The notes beneath the pieces are model-generated. The model made no database searches and was not told where the DNA came from. It saw only the letters and a program-made list of their open reading frames with translations. Made by a program: the position numbers and the translations under genes. DNA of 64,000 nucleotides from Agrobacterium sp. a22-2 (GTDB lineage: Bacteria > Pseudomonadota > Alphaproteobacteria > Rhizobiales > Rhizobiaceae). Position 1 is the first letter of the stretch; the number at the start of each line of letters is the position of its first letter. The stretch is taken from assembly GCF_012276985.1 (NCBI RefSeq), contig NZ_JAAXMM010000004.1, positions 124,001-188,000 on the forward strand. The letters run 5' to 3'. Shown piece after piece: positions 43,796 through 54,533 of the stretch.

Positions 43796-43985
43796 AATGA
43801 AGAGGCATGGTATCCGTGCGGGTACTTGAAAAAAATATCTCATTATAACAATAGAATAGCGTGTCTCTTCGGTCGTTTCGGCGATGCGAAAAAAATATTT
43901 TTCCGCGCCGGTTTCAAAGAAACGTGATGGGATGTGACCGTGCGGGCGCCTTTTGAGTAGGCAAAGGGAGTCTTTCGAAAGGGGC

Positions 43986-44014
43986 TTGACGACAGGCGAG
44001 GCAGTTCGTAGACA
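43986..44014 (+). promoter_or_regulatory. Promoter of the TetR regulator gene
   Basis: TTGACG (43986-43991) and TAGACA (44009-44014) are 17 bases apart, in the rhizobial CTTGAC context. The predicted transcription start lies inside the palindrome at 44020-44033, just before the ATG at 44041. Confidence 0.6.
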
Positions 44015-44019
44015 GAACC

Positions 44020-44033
44020 GTACCGTACGGTAC
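44020..44033. promoter_or_regulatory. TetR autoregulatory operator
   Basis: GTACCGTACGGTAC is a perfect 14-bp palindrome covering the expected transcription start and ending 7 bases before the regulator's ATG. Its position suggests autorepression. Its outline matches the palindromes at 43711 and 43782. Confidence 0.6.
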
Positions 44034-44040
44034 TTGAGCT

Positions 44041-45781
<1,741 letters not shown>

Positions 45782-45814
45782 GCAGTCGTTAGGCTAGAGC
45801 ATTGATATCCAAAG

Positions 45815-45846
45815 CCGGGGAGGGCGACTTCCCCGGTTTTTCTTTG
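45815..45846 (+). terminator. Rho-independent terminator of ilvC
   Basis: A 7-bp stem (CCGGGGA with TCCCCGG) with a short GC-rich loop is followed by TTTTTCTTT, 34 bases after the ilvC stop. Confidence 0.8.
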
Positions 45847-45910
45847 GGTACTGTCTACTTGTCGACCAGGATGACGGATGGCAAATCGCGAAAATGGCCG
45901 CCGTCGGCGC

Positions 45911-45945
45911 AATCGAATCTTGCCCAGATTCGACCAAATTCGATT
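45911..45945. promoter_or_regulatory. Overlapping dyads upstream of the aminotransferase
   Basis: A perfect 8-bp inverted repeat TCGAATCT-N5-AGATTCGA (45913-45933) overlaps a second pairing AATCGAAT (45911-45918) with ATTCGATT (45938-45945). The latter ends in a T run. This could be a regulator site with three half-sites or a pair of exclusive RNA hairpins. Confidence 0.35.
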
Positions 45946-46035
45946 TTTTGTTGCGACTCGATAGGTCAGTATTGTTGACATATCGAGCCCTCTGTGGTCA
46001 TCTCGGTCCTATAAAAACATCCGAGGAAACGCCCC

Positions 46036-47262
46036 ATGCTCAATTGGGATCATATCTTTGCGACGCGCTCGACCCGCATGCGCGCCTCCGAAATCCGTGA
46101 ATTGCTGAAGCTGCTCGACCAGCCGGATATCATTTCCTTTGCCGGCGGCATTCCCGATCCGAAACTGTTTCCGGATGGGGAATTCAAGGCGGCCTATGCC
46201 GATATCTTTGCCGGCGAACAGGTGGGGGCGGCGCTGCAATATTCGGTGAGCGAGGGCTATAAGCCGCTGCGCGAATGGCTGCGCGGCGAAATGCAGAAGC
46301 TCGGGATTGCCTGTTCGGTCGACAATATCTTCATCACATCGGGGTCGCAGCAGGCGCTCGATTATCTCGGCAAGCTGTTCCTGTCTCCGAAAGATACCGC
46401 GCTGGTCAACTGGCCAACCTATCTCGGTGCGCTGCAGGCCTTCAATGCCTATGAACCGAATTACGACCAGTTGACGCTCACGGGCAACCGCACGCCGGAC
46501 AGTTATCGCGCCACCGCACAAAATCTCGGCGGCGAGGTGAAGTTTGCCTATACGTCGGCCGATTTTTCCAACCCGACGGGCGAGAGCGTCGATCTGGCCG
46601 GCCGCAAACGCTTGCTGGATCTCGGCGACGAACTCGACATCGCCCTCATCGAGGATGCGGCCTATCAGTCGCTGCGCTATGACGGCGAGGCGATCCCGCC
46701 GATCCTGGCACTCGACATCGCCCGCAAGGGATCGATCGAGGACACCCGCACAATCTATTGCGGCAGTTTTTCGAAGACGCTGGCACCGGGTTTGCGGGTC
46801 GGCTTCGTGGTCGCCAATATGACGGTGATCCGCAAGCTGGTGCTGATGAAGCAGGCCGCCGACCTGCATTCCTCGACGATCAACCAGATGGCTATCGCCT
46901 ATGTGGCGGAACGCCATTTCGAGGCGCAGGTCGCCAAGATCAGGTTAGCCTATAGCGCCAGGCGCGATGCGATGCTGGCGGCCCTCGACCGCTACATGCC
47001 GGCCGCTGCGGTCTGGACGAAGCCGGAGGGCGGCATGTTCATCTGGGTGACGCTGCCGGAGGGCATGGACGGCGCCGAGCTTCTGGAGCGCTCGATCCGG
47101 ACCGAAAAAGTCGCCTTCGTGCCCGGGCAGGCGTTCTTCGCCGACCGATCCGGGGCCAATACGCTGCGGCTGTCCTTCTCCTGCGCCAACGAGGAGATGA
47201 TCGAGGAAGGCATCAAGCGCCTCGGTCGGCTGATCGGCGGAGCCCTTTCGGAAGCCGCCTGA
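46036..47262 (+). CDS. PLP-dependent aminotransferase, class I/II (2-aminoadipate/LysN-like)
   Basis: A 408-residue enzyme of the aminotransferase I/II fold without a GntR domain. The PLP-binding Lys is in CGSFSKTLAPGLRVGF. The opening DIISFAGGIPDPKLFP and TSGSQQALDYLGKLFL are typical of the 2-aminoadipate / MocR-like transaminase group. FSNPTGESVDL and the C-terminal FSCANEEMIEEGIKRLG complete the pattern. Donor and acceptor are unknown; 2-aminoadipate or aromatic and branched substrates are guesses from the group. It is transcribed alone, convergent with an EamA gene. Confidence 0.9.
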   Translation: MLNWDHIFATRSTRMRASEIRELLKLLDQPDIISFAGGIPDPKLFPDGEFKAAYADIFAGEQVGAALQYSVSEGYKPLREWLRGEMQKLGIACSVDNIFITSGSQQALDYLGKLFLSPKDTALVNWPTYLGALQAFNAYEPNYDQLTLTGNRTPDSYRATAQNLGGEVKFAYTSADFSNPTGESVDLAGRKRLLDLGDELDIALIEDAAYQSLRYDGEAIPPILALDIARKGSIEDTRTIYCGSFSKTLAPGLRVGFVVANMTVIRKLVLMKQAADLHSSTINQMAIAYVAERHFEAQVAKIRLAYSARRDAMLAALDRYMPAAAVWTKPEGGMFIWVTLPEGMDGAELLERSIRTEKVAFVPGQAFFADRSGANTLRLSFSCANEEMIEEGIKRLGRLIGGALSEAA

Positions 47263-47283
47263 CAGGTGCCGGGCACGGCATTG

Positions 47284-47305
47284 GCTTTGCCTCACCGGGC
47301 AAAGC
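47284..47305. terminator. Weak convergent-gene hairpin
   Basis: GCTTTGCC pairs with GGCAAAGC over a 6-base loop between the stops of the aminotransferase and EamA genes. Neither side has a good T run, so termination is possible rather than certain. Confidence 0.35.
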
Positions 47306-48155
47306 GTTTGGCGCCCGCAACGCATCCGACGACGCAAAGCGTGACGATCAGCAAGGACGGGCTGACCGGCTCGTGCAGCAGCGAGGCGGCCAGCGCCAGG
47401 CCGAAGAAGGGCTGCAGCAATTGCAGCTGCCCGACGGCGGCTATGCCGCCTTGCGCCAGGCCGCGATACCAGAAGATGAAGCCGATCAGCATGCTGAACA
47501 GCGAGACATAGGCAAGGCCCGCCCAGGCGGGGCTGCCGATGGCGGCAAACGACGGCGGCTGCGTGAAAAGGCTGAGGGCCAGCATCATCGGCAGCGACAG
47601 CACCAGCGCCCAGCAAATCACCTGCCAGCCGCCGAGCGCGCGGGACAGTTTGGCGCCTTCGGCATAGCCAAGCCCGCAGACCACGATGGCCGCCAGCATC
47701 AGCAGGTCGCCGACCGGCGAGGCGGCAAGGCCTTGCGACACGGCAAAGCCTGCGACCAGCGCGCTGCCGAGGCAGGAGAAGACCCAGAACACCGGCTTGG
47801 GGTTTTCGCCGCCGCGCAACACGCCGAACACCGCCGTCGCTAAGGGCAGCAGCCCGACGAACACGATGGAATGGGCCGAGGTGACATGTTGCAGCGCCAG
47901 CGCCGTCAGCAGGGGAAAGCCGACGACCACGCCGAGCGCCACGACAGCCAGCGAGACGAGATCGCGACCCGTGGGGCGCTTCTGGCGGAAAGCCATGAGC
48001 AGGCCGAGGGCCAGAAGGCCGGCGATCGCGGCACGGGCGCCGGTCAGGAAGACCGGATCGAAGTCCATCACCGCCACTCGCGTGGCCGGCAGGGAGCCGC
48101 TGAAGATCAGGACGCCCAGAAATCCATTGAGCCAGCCGTTTGTCACCTTGTTCAT
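47292..48155 (-). CDS. EamA (DMT) family transporter
   Basis: A 287-residue membrane protein with ten predicted helices in two EamA repeats (SLPATRVAVMDFDPVFLTGARAAIAG in repeat 1; GFIFWYRGLAQGGIAAVGQLQLLQPFFGL in repeat 2). Members export amino acids, metabolites or drugs. I start at ATG 48155 with GGAG six bases upstream; 48167 and 48179 are possible. It is divergent from a MocR-type regulator, the standard arrangement in which the regulator controls the transporter in response to a PLP- or amino-acid-like signal. Confidence 0.88.
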   Translation of the reverse strand: MNKVTNGWLNGFLGVLIFSGSLPATRVAVMDFDPVFLTGARAAIAGLLALGLLMAFRQKRPTGRDLVSLAVVALGVVVGFPLLTALALQHVTSAHSIVFVGLLPLATAVFGVLRGGENPKPVFWVFSCLGSALVAGFAVSQGLAASPVGDLLMLAAIVVCGLGYAEGAKLSRALGGWQVICWALVLSLPMMLALSLFTQPPSFAAIGSPAWAGLAYVSLFSMLIGFIFWYRGLAQGGIAAVGQLQLLQPFFGLALAASLLHEPVSPSLLIVTLCVVGCVAGAKRFAR

Positions 48156-48263
48156 TGCAGTCTCCATTTCTCCGTCCATGGATATCGACCGGATGGTGGT
48201 GGCTATTCCAGAGACAGTGCAGTACAATTTCTCCAAACTGTAATGGCTCCTGGATGGGTACGG

Positions 48264-49691
48264 ATGGATCAGAAGCTGCAGATCGACACGCAGAGTGACA
48301 CGCGGATCGCCGTCGTAATGCAGGCCATCCGGCAGATGATCGGCGTGCGCAGCCTGACGCCGGGCGCCAAGCTGCCGTCGATCCGCGCCTTCGCCGCGAC
48401 CATGCGGGTATCGAAATCGACCGTGGTCGAGGCTTATGAGCGGCTGGTGGCCGAAGGAGTTATCCGGTCGCGTCCGGGATCCGGTTATTTCGTCGTCGCG
48501 CCGCTGGCGCCGCTATCGCTCGTTGAAACGGGACCGAAGTTCGACCGCGCTGTCGATCCGCTGTGGATCTCGCGCCAATCGCTGGAGGCTGGCCAAAGCA
48601 TGCCGAAGCCCGGTTGCGGCTGGCTGCCGGCCGCATGGATGCCGCAGGATGCCATTCGTCGCGGGCTGCGCACGCTGTCGCGCGGTGATGATGCCGTGTT
48701 GACCGATTACGGGACGCCGCTTGGCCTTCTCGCCCTGCGCCAGGTGCTGTCGCGCCGCATGGCCGGCCACGGCATCGAGGCCTCGCCCTCGCAGATTATC
48801 TTAACCGAATCCGGCACCCAGGCGATCGACCTGATCTGCCGCTTTCTGATCGAGCCCGGCGATACGGTGCTGGTCGACGATCCCTGCTATTTCAACTTCC
48901 ATGCCCTGCTGCGGGCGCATCGGGCCAAGGTCGTCAGCGTGCCCTATACGCCGACGGGTCCGGATGTCGAGCTTTTTGCACAGGTGCTGGCCGAGCACCG
49001 GCCGCGGCTCTACATCACCAATTCGGGGCTGCACAATCCGACCGGCGCTGTTCTGTCGCCGGTGACGGCGCATCGCGTGCTGCGGCTGGCTGAGCAATTC
49101 GAGTTGACCATCGTCGAGGACGACATTTTTGCCGATTTCGAGGTGGCGCCGGCGCCGCGGCTGGCCGCCTTCGACGGATTGGAGCGGGTCATCCAGATCG
49201 GCAGTTTTTCCAAAACGCTGTCGGCCTCGGTACGTTGCGGCTATATCGCGGCGCGGCCGGACTGGGTCGAGGGACTGATCGACCTGAAGATCGCCACCAG
49301 TTTCGGCGGCGCCAGTCTGTCGGCCGGGCTGGTGCTGGCGCTGTTGACCGACGGCAGTTATCGCAAGCACATGGAGTCGCTACGGCAACGGCTGGCGCGG
49401 GCGATGGCGGATGCATCCAGTAGGCTGAAAGCGATCGACATCGAGCCGTGGATCGAGCCGCCGGCCGGCATGTTTTTATGGTGCAGATTGCCGGAGGGGG
49501 TCGATGCCGCCGACGTGGCGCGCCATGCGCTGACCGAGCGTATCGTGCTGGCGCCCGGCAATGTGTTCAGCCTGTCGCAGACCGCCGGCAGCTTCATGCG
49601 CTTCAACGTTGCACAATTGTCGGATGCCCGCGTGTTGGCGGTGACGGACGCCGCGATCCGGGCGGCCCGGCGCCCGACAGTCGCCCGCTGA
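48264..49691 (+). CDS. MocR/PdxR-type transcriptional regulator (GntR HTH plus aminotransferase domain)
   Basis: A 475-residue chimaeric regulator. Residues about 10-80 are a GntR winged helix-turn-helix (LTPGAKLPSIRAFAATMRVSKSTVVEAYERLVAEGVIRSRPGSGYFV). The rest is a fold-type I aminotransferase domain with the PLP Lys in GSFSKTLSASVRCGY. It serves as a PLP- or amino-acid-responsive sensor. The frame opens far upstream through the EamA gene, but real similarity starts after ATG 48264 (ATG 48243 also possible). ACAGT...ACTGT half-sites at about 48215-48240, just before it, are a plausible binding site. The likely target is the divergent EamA transporter. Confidence 0.9.
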   Translation: MDQKLQIDTQSDTRIAVVMQAIRQMIGVRSLTPGAKLPSIRAFAATMRVSKSTVVEAYERLVAEGVIRSRPGSGYFVVAPLAPLSLVETGPKFDRAVDPLWISRQSLEAGQSMPKPGCGWLPAAWMPQDAIRRGLRTLSRGDDAVLTDYGTPLGLLALRQVLSRRMAGHGIEASPSQIILTESGTQAIDLICRFLIEPGDTVLVDDPCYFNFHALLRAHRAKVVSVPYTPTGPDVELFAQVLAEHRPRLYITNSGLHNPTGAVLSPVTAHRVLRLAEQFELTIVEDDIFADFEVAPAPRLAAFDGLERVIQIGSFSKTLSASVRCGYIAARPDWVEGLIDLKIATSFGGASLSAGLVLALLTDGSYRKHMESLRQRLARAMADASSRLKAIDIEPWIEPPAGMFLWCRLPEGVDAADVARHALTERIVLAPGNVFSLSQTAGSFMRFNVAQLSDARVLAVTDAAIRAARRPTVAR

Positions 49692-49701
49692 GGAAGTGGG
49701 T

Positions 49702-51603
49702 CTAATCGGCAGCCAGAACGATGACCATGTCCCGGTCGGTATAGGTCAGCATCTCGGAGCGCAAGGGATTGACCGTGACGCCGCCGAGGTTGCGGGTGTC
49801 GGGATCGTCGTCGCGCTGGCGCCGATAGCCGATCGCCACTTCGCCGCGCCGCAGTGCCGCCAGGGCCACGGTGAAGAAATTCACCGGCCTGTCGATCGCC
49901 ACATAGTCGGCCATCGGCCGCATGTAGATTTCCGAGCCTTCTTCGTTCAGCAATTCGTCGAAGATGGCCGCCATATATTCGTTTTCGGAGGCCTGGGCGA
50001 GCATCAGGCTGACCAGCTTGTTGCTGACGACGAAATCGTCGGCACGGGTCACTTCGGCAAGCTCGCGGTTGCGCACGTCGATCATTTCGCTGACGACGCT
50101 GATGTGCCGGCCAGCCCGCTCGGCGATCTTGCGCAGCTGCAGCAGGGTGATCAGGGTGCGCGTATCGGCCGACTGCGCCGGCATGTCGTCGCTGTAGCCG
50201 AGAACGAGAACATGGTCGAAACCAGGGATGTCGAGCGCTTCGAGCGCCAGGCGGCTGCTGGTATCGATCACCCGATGGGCGACGGTCATGGTGTCCTTGG
50301 CGATCCTCAGCGCTTCGATATCGGCCTGAAACTGCGGCGTGGAGGCGGCAATGGTCAGCGACGAGCCGGGCGCGACATAGCGGGCGAGTTCGGTAGCGAT
50401 GATCGGCCCGCGGCGGTTCCAGCCGAGGATCAGCGTCCGTTCCGCCACCGGCTTCTGCTTGACGACCGGCAGGATGGCATCCTTGGCAAGGTGGATATCG
50501 CCGGTCCACGGCCGGATCGAGGCGTCGTCCTCGGCAATGATGATGGCACGTTCGCCGGCCTGGAAGACGCGGTTGGGTGCCGGGTTGAGCTGCACCTGGC
50601 CCTTGGCGTCGCAAAGGCCGATCAGGGTGGAATTCTCGTAGGTCATGACGGCGGCGGCGAAGGACTTGCCGACGAGATCCGGCTGTTCCAGCGTGTAGAT
50701 TTCACATCCGTCGAAATCGAGCAGTTCCGAATAGACGGCGCTGAGGCCGGACTGGCGGCTGGTATGGACGACGATCCGCGAAATCAGATCGTCGGCCAGC
50801 ACCATCTGCATTTCCCGGCCACCGACGATTCTCGCCACGTCGGCGTTCTGCGCGTCGCGGATCTCGGCGGCGATCATATAGGGCTGGGTGCGCCGGTTCG
50901 GATCGTTGACCAGCGCCAGGACCGACTTGATCACCTGGGAATCCGGATCCTCGCCGTCGGGCGACAGCACGATGATCGAGCGCGATGTCTGGGGATTGAC
51001 GATGTTGAGGTCGTAAAGGTCGGTCGGGTCGCCGCTGCGGCAGATGATCTTGGTGTTCTTCAGATCCTCGACCTTGGTGGCGATCTCGTCTTCCATCTCG
51101 ACCTTGTCGCGATTGGCCATGATGATGATGCGCGGGCGGCGGCGGCTCTGGTTGGCGATCACCAGTTCGGAAATGACATCGAAGATCGACGGCGACCAGT
51201 TGAGGATGATGGTGTGGTCGCTTTCGAGGATGCGCGAGCGGCCCTTGCGCAATTCGTCCAGCTTGTTTTCAAGGCCCGAGCTGATGACGCCGATCAAGGC
51301 CGAGAAGACGAAAATGCCGGCGATGGTCACGACGAGTGCGACGCCACGGAAGCCCCAGCCCTGGTCGCCGCCCATGGTGCCGGCGTCGAAGGTGCGCATC
51401 AGGGATTCCCAGGTGCCTTCGATGAAGGAGACCGGTTCGCCGCCTTCCGGCGCGATGCCGGTGACCGCCAGAAACGCGCCCGCCAGCATGATGACGATCA
51501 GCGAGATCAGCGCGAGCCAGCCGATCAGCGCGATGGCACCGCCCGCCATGCTCTTATCGAATTCATAGCGCAGACGCGCCCGCCAATCGCTGCCAGTTTT
51601 CAT
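49702..51603 (-). CDS. CASTOR/POLLUX-related putative ion channel
   Basis: A 633-residue protein. Two membrane segments lie near residues 25-47 and about 85-108, with a pore-like stretch between them. Then come two RCK-type (TrkA-N-like) Rossmann domains: HTIILNWSPSIFDVISELVIANQ and TLILGWNRRGPIIATELARYV. This is the plan of CASTOR/POLLUX/DMI1, plant nuclear channels needed for root symbiosis, which have bacterial relatives of unknown function. I start at ATG 51603; the longer frame to 51783 adds unrelated sequence. It is divergent from the iron-type ABC operon. Confidence 0.86.
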   Translation of the reverse strand: MKTGSDWRARLRYEFDKSMAGGAIALIGWLALISLIVIMLAGAFLAVTGIAPEGGEPVSFIEGTWESLMRTFDAGTMGGDQGWGFRGVALVVTIAGIFVFSALIGVISSGLENKLDELRKGRSRILESDHTIILNWSPSIFDVISELVIANQSRRRPRIIIMANRDKVEMEDEIATKVEDLKNTKIICRSGDPTDLYDLNIVNPQTSRSIIVLSPDGEDPDSQVIKSVLALVNDPNRRTQPYMIAAEIRDAQNADVARIVGGREMQMVLADDLISRIVVHTSRQSGLSAVYSELLDFDGCEIYTLEQPDLVGKSFAAAVMTYENSTLIGLCDAKGQVQLNPAPNRVFQAGERAIIIAEDDASIRPWTGDIHLAKDAILPVVKQKPVAERTLILGWNRRGPIIATELARYVAPGSSLTIAASTPQFQADIEALRIAKDTMTVAHRVIDTSSRLALEALDIPGFDHVLVLGYSDDMPAQSADTRTLITLLQLRKIAERAGRHISVVSEMIDVRNRELAEVTRADDFVVSNKLVSLMLAQASENEYMAAIFDELLNEEGSEIYMRPMADYVAIDRPVNFFTVALAALRRGEVAIGYRRQRDDDPDTRNLGGVTVNPLRSEMLTYTDRDMVIVLAAD

Positions 51604-51845
51604 GTCGTTTGTTCCGGTCTTGTCAATCGATGCCCAAGCGCTTCGAATTGCAGGAAATCGCTTCGACATCAATCTCTTGGCCAAGATCGGTCGGCGCACA
51701 ACCCCATAAAAGTCATGGGAAGGACATTTTTCTTCTGGTTGAAGTACAGGGCGGGCAGTGCCGGCGCCCGGGCTCGGTGTCACATGACTGTTAAAGCGGT
51801 GTGTTTATGCATCGGCTTAAGCTTTTGTCAAAAAGGATTACCCCG

Positions 51846-52826
51846 ATGAAAACCCTGCTCTCGGCTTTTACCGCCGTCGTTAGCCTCGGCCTTCTGGCCG
51901 TCAACGCCGATGCGGCCAATCTGGTGCTCTATACGAGCCAACCGAACGAGGACGCCCAGGCGACCGTCGATGGCTTCATGGCCGCCAATCCCGACATCAA
52001 GGTCGACTGGGTGCGCGACGGCACGCCGAAAATCATGGCCAAGCTGATGGCTGAAATCGAAGCCGGCAATCCGGGCGCCGACCTGTTGCTGATCGCCGAC
52101 ACGGTAACGCTGGAGCGTATGAAGCAGGCCGGCCAGCTGCTGGCCTACAAGTCGCCGGAAGCCGCCAACTATGATGCCAGCCTCTATGACGCCGATGGCG
52201 CCTATTACTCGACCAAGCTGATCACCACCGGCATCATGTACAATACCGCGGCCGGCATGAAGCCGACCAGCTGGAAGGATCTGGCCAAGCCGGAAGCCAA
52301 GGGCCTGGTGGCCATGCCGAGCCCGCTGACCTCGGGTGCGGCTCTCATCCACGCCCAGACGCTGGCCGGCGTCGATGGCCTCGGCTGGGACTATTACAAG
52401 CAGTTGCAGGCCAATGGCGCGACGGCGGCCGGCGGCAACGGTGCCATCCTGAAATCGGTGGCGTCAGGCGAGAAGGCCTATGGCATGGTCGTCGACTACA
52501 TGCCGATCCGCGAAAAGGCCAAGGGCGCGCCCGTCGAGTTCGTGTTCCCGGAAGAGGGCGTTTCGGCCGTGACCGAGCCGGTCGCCATTCTGTCGACCAC
52601 CAAGAATGCCGATTCTGCCAAGAAGTTCGTTGATTACGTGCTCTCCGAAAAAGGCCAGGAAGGCTTCCTGAAACTCGGCTACATCCCGGCCCGCAATGGC
52701 ATGCCGGTTCCGGAAGGTTTTCCGGCCCGCGACACGATCAAGCTTCTGCCGATCAACGCAGCCGAGGCCCTCAAGGCCTCCGACGCGGATCTGAAGACCT
52801 TCTCCGGCATTTTCGGCACGAACTGA
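51846..52826 (+). CDS. ABC transporter substrate-binding protein, ferric-ion (FbpA-like) type
   Basis: A 326-residue periplasmic binding protein with a signal peptide (residues about 1-22, MKTLLSAFTAVVSLGLLAVN). It then starts NLVLYTSQPNEDAQATVDGF, the pattern of the SBP_bac_6/FbpA class. TTGIMYNTAAGMKPTSWKDL and VAILSTTKNADSAKKFVDYVLS are typical. The ligand could be Fe3+ or a phosphonate/polyamine-like compound; the key Tyr pair of iron binders cannot be verified by eye. I start at ATG 51846 with AAAGGA upstream. It is the first gene of a three-gene ABC operon. Confidence 0.87.
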   Translation: MKTLLSAFTAVVSLGLLAVNADAANLVLYTSQPNEDAQATVDGFMAANPDIKVDWVRDGTPKIMAKLMAEIEAGNPGADLLLIADTVTLERMKQAGQLLAYKSPEAANYDASLYDADGAYYSTKLITTGIMYNTAAGMKPTSWKDLAKPEAKGLVAMPSPLTSGAALIHAQTLAGVDGLGWDYYKQLQANGATAAGGNGAILKSVASGEKAYGMVVDYMPIREKAKGAPVEFVFPEEGVSAVTEPVAILSTTKNADSAKKFVDYVLSEKGQEGFLKLGYIPARNGMPVPEGFPARDTIKLLPINAAEALKASDADLKTFSGIFGTN

Positions 52827-52838
52827 TCCTGACGGTTC

Positions 52839-54533
52839 ATGCCCTTGCCCTTCACCAAAGCGAACAGCCAGCCCCGCTGGCTGTTCCCCTTTGTCGCCAC
52901 CGTCGTCTTCGCCTTTTGCGTCGTGCCGCTGCTGCGCCTGTTTCAGGCCGGGCTTGCCTCGATCTGGCGGGGCAGTGCCTGGGCGCTGATCTCTGAGGGT
53001 AGCGTCTGGACGGCGGCGCTCAACACGCTGTCGACCTCTTTCTTCGGCATGGTCATTTCGGTGATCATCGGCGGCGTTTTCGCGCTGGCACTGACGCTTG
53101 CCGATATCCGTGGCAAATGGCTTTTGAGCTTCCTGTTCATGCTGCCGACCATGATCCCGCCGCAGGTGACGGCATTGGCCTGGGTCGGCATGACCGGGCC
53201 GTCGAGCCCGCTGCTCAAAACGATCGGTCTGGCGCCGCCGCTGGGCAGTCCGCAGCCGCTCTATTCGATCGCCGGCATCGCGCTGCTGCTCGGAGTGCAG
53301 CATGCGCCGCTGGTGTTCCTGGCCCTGCGCGCCGGGCTGCTGGCCCTGCCGCGCGACGGCATCGAGGCGGCAAAGCTTGCCGGCGCTTCGCCGGGCCGAG
53401 TGCTGTTCGACATCATCCTGCCGCTGTCCTTGCCGGGGCTGATTGCCGGGGCGGCCATCGCCTTCGTATCTGGCGTCGGCAATTTCGGCATTCCGGCCAT
53501 TCTCGGCATTCCCGCCTCGATCTTCACTTTGCCGACGCTGATCTACAGCCGCTTTGCCAGCTTCGGGAGCTCGACATTCGGTGATATCGCCATGCTGTCC
53601 GGCATGATCGCGGTGATTGCGGTCGCCGGCATCGCCGTCCAGGAACGGGCGCTGAGGGGCCGGGACTACCGGGTGATCGGACTTTCCGGCAGTGCTGCGA
53701 CGTTTCGGCTCGGTTTCATCCGACCGGTGGTGGAGGCTTTGCTGTGGCTGGTGCTGGTGGCGATTCTCGTCCTGCCGCTGCTGGCACTGATCGCCGGATC
53801 GCTGGTGCCGGCCTATGGCGTCGTGCTGTCTTTCAAGAGCATCTCGTTCCATGCCTATGAAGAGATCCTGTTTCGCCAGAGCGTAACGCGGACGGCGTTT
53901 TCGAACTCGCTGTTTCTGGCCACCGTGACGTCGCTCGGCCTGTTGGTGATGTCCGTGCTGACGGCCTATGCGCTGACCCGCGGGCCTAGCCGCTTTACGA
54001 CCATCGTCTCGGCGATGATCGAAATTCCGTACGCGCTGCCGGGCATCGTGATTTCCGTCGCCTTCATCCTGGTGTTCGCAGCTCCGATCCCGTTGCTTGG
54101 CGTGACGATCTACGGGACGATCTGGATCATCCTGGCAGCCTATGTCTCGAGCTTCTTTGCCGTCGGGCTGAAGCCTGTCATCAGCGCCTTTCGCCAGCTC
54201 GATCCGGCGCTGGAGGAGGCGGCACGGCTGTCGGGGGCTGGGCTCTATCGCCGGCTGGTCGATATCATCGTGCCGCTGATTGCGCCGGCTGCCGGTGCCT
54301 CGGTCGTTCTGGTCTTCCTGATCGCCTGCAACGAGCTGACCGTCTCGGCGCTGCTGTGGTCGGCCGGCACCCAGACGCTCGGCGTGGCGATCTACAATCT
54401 CGACGACAGCGGATCCTACGATCTGGCCGCCGCCCTGTCGGTGCTGGTGGTCGGCATGGTGACGGTCCTGATGCTGCTCTTGGAACTGATGGCAGCGACG
54501 CTGCCGAAAGGAGTCGTGCCTTGGCGCAACTGA
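52839..54533 (+). CDS. ABC transporter permease, ferric-ion type (FbpB/AfuB-like), two fused permease units
   Basis: A 564-residue membrane protein that holds two permease halves of about six helices each, as in FbpB/AfuB. Each half has an EAA-type loop: DGIEAAKLAGASPGRVLFDIILPLSLPG and PALEEAARLSGAGLYRRLVDIIVPLI. These loops dock to the ATPase encoded next. The gene starts 12 bases after the binding protein gene, and its stop overlaps the start of the ATPase gene, which fixes the operon order. The substrate assignment follows the neighbour and is not certain. Confidence 0.9.
   Translation: MPLPFTKANSQPRWLFPFVATVVFAFCVVPLLRLFQAGLASIWRGSAWALISEGSVWTAALNTLSTSFFGMVISVIIGGVFALALTLADIRGKWLLSFLFMLPTMIPPQVTALAWVGMTGPSSPLLKTIGLAPPLGSPQPLYSIAGIALLLGVQHAPLVFLALRAGLLALPRDGIEAAKLAGASPGRVLFDIILPLSLPGLIAGAAIAFVSGVGNFGIPAILGIPASIFTLPTLIYSRFASFGSSTFGDIAMLSGMIAVIAVAGIAVQERALRGRDYRVIGLSGSAATFRLGFIRPVVEALLWLVLVAILVLPLLALIAGSLVPAYGVVLSFKSISFHAYEEILFRQSVTRTAFSNSLFLATVTSLGLLVMSVLTAYALTRGPSRFTTIVSAMIEIPYALPGIVISVAFILVFAAPIPLLGVTIYGTIWIILAAYVSSFFAVGLKPVISAFRQLDPALEEAARLSGAGLYRRLVDIIVPLIAPAAGASVVLVFLIACNELTVSALLWSAGTQTLGVAIYNLDDSGSYDLAAALSVLVVGMVTVLMLLLELMAATLPKGVVPWRN

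Noticed and set aside
49696..51849. A 717-codon plus-strand frame opposite the CASTOR/POLLUX-like gene
   Set aside because: It mirrors a well-supported gene; its translation is dominated by Asp, Gly, His and Arg, and no family is seen.
52464..53852. Minus-strand Gln/Arg-rich frame opposite the ABC permease
   Set aside because: It lies over the permease and binding-protein genes; its composition is that of a shadow of hydrophobic codons.
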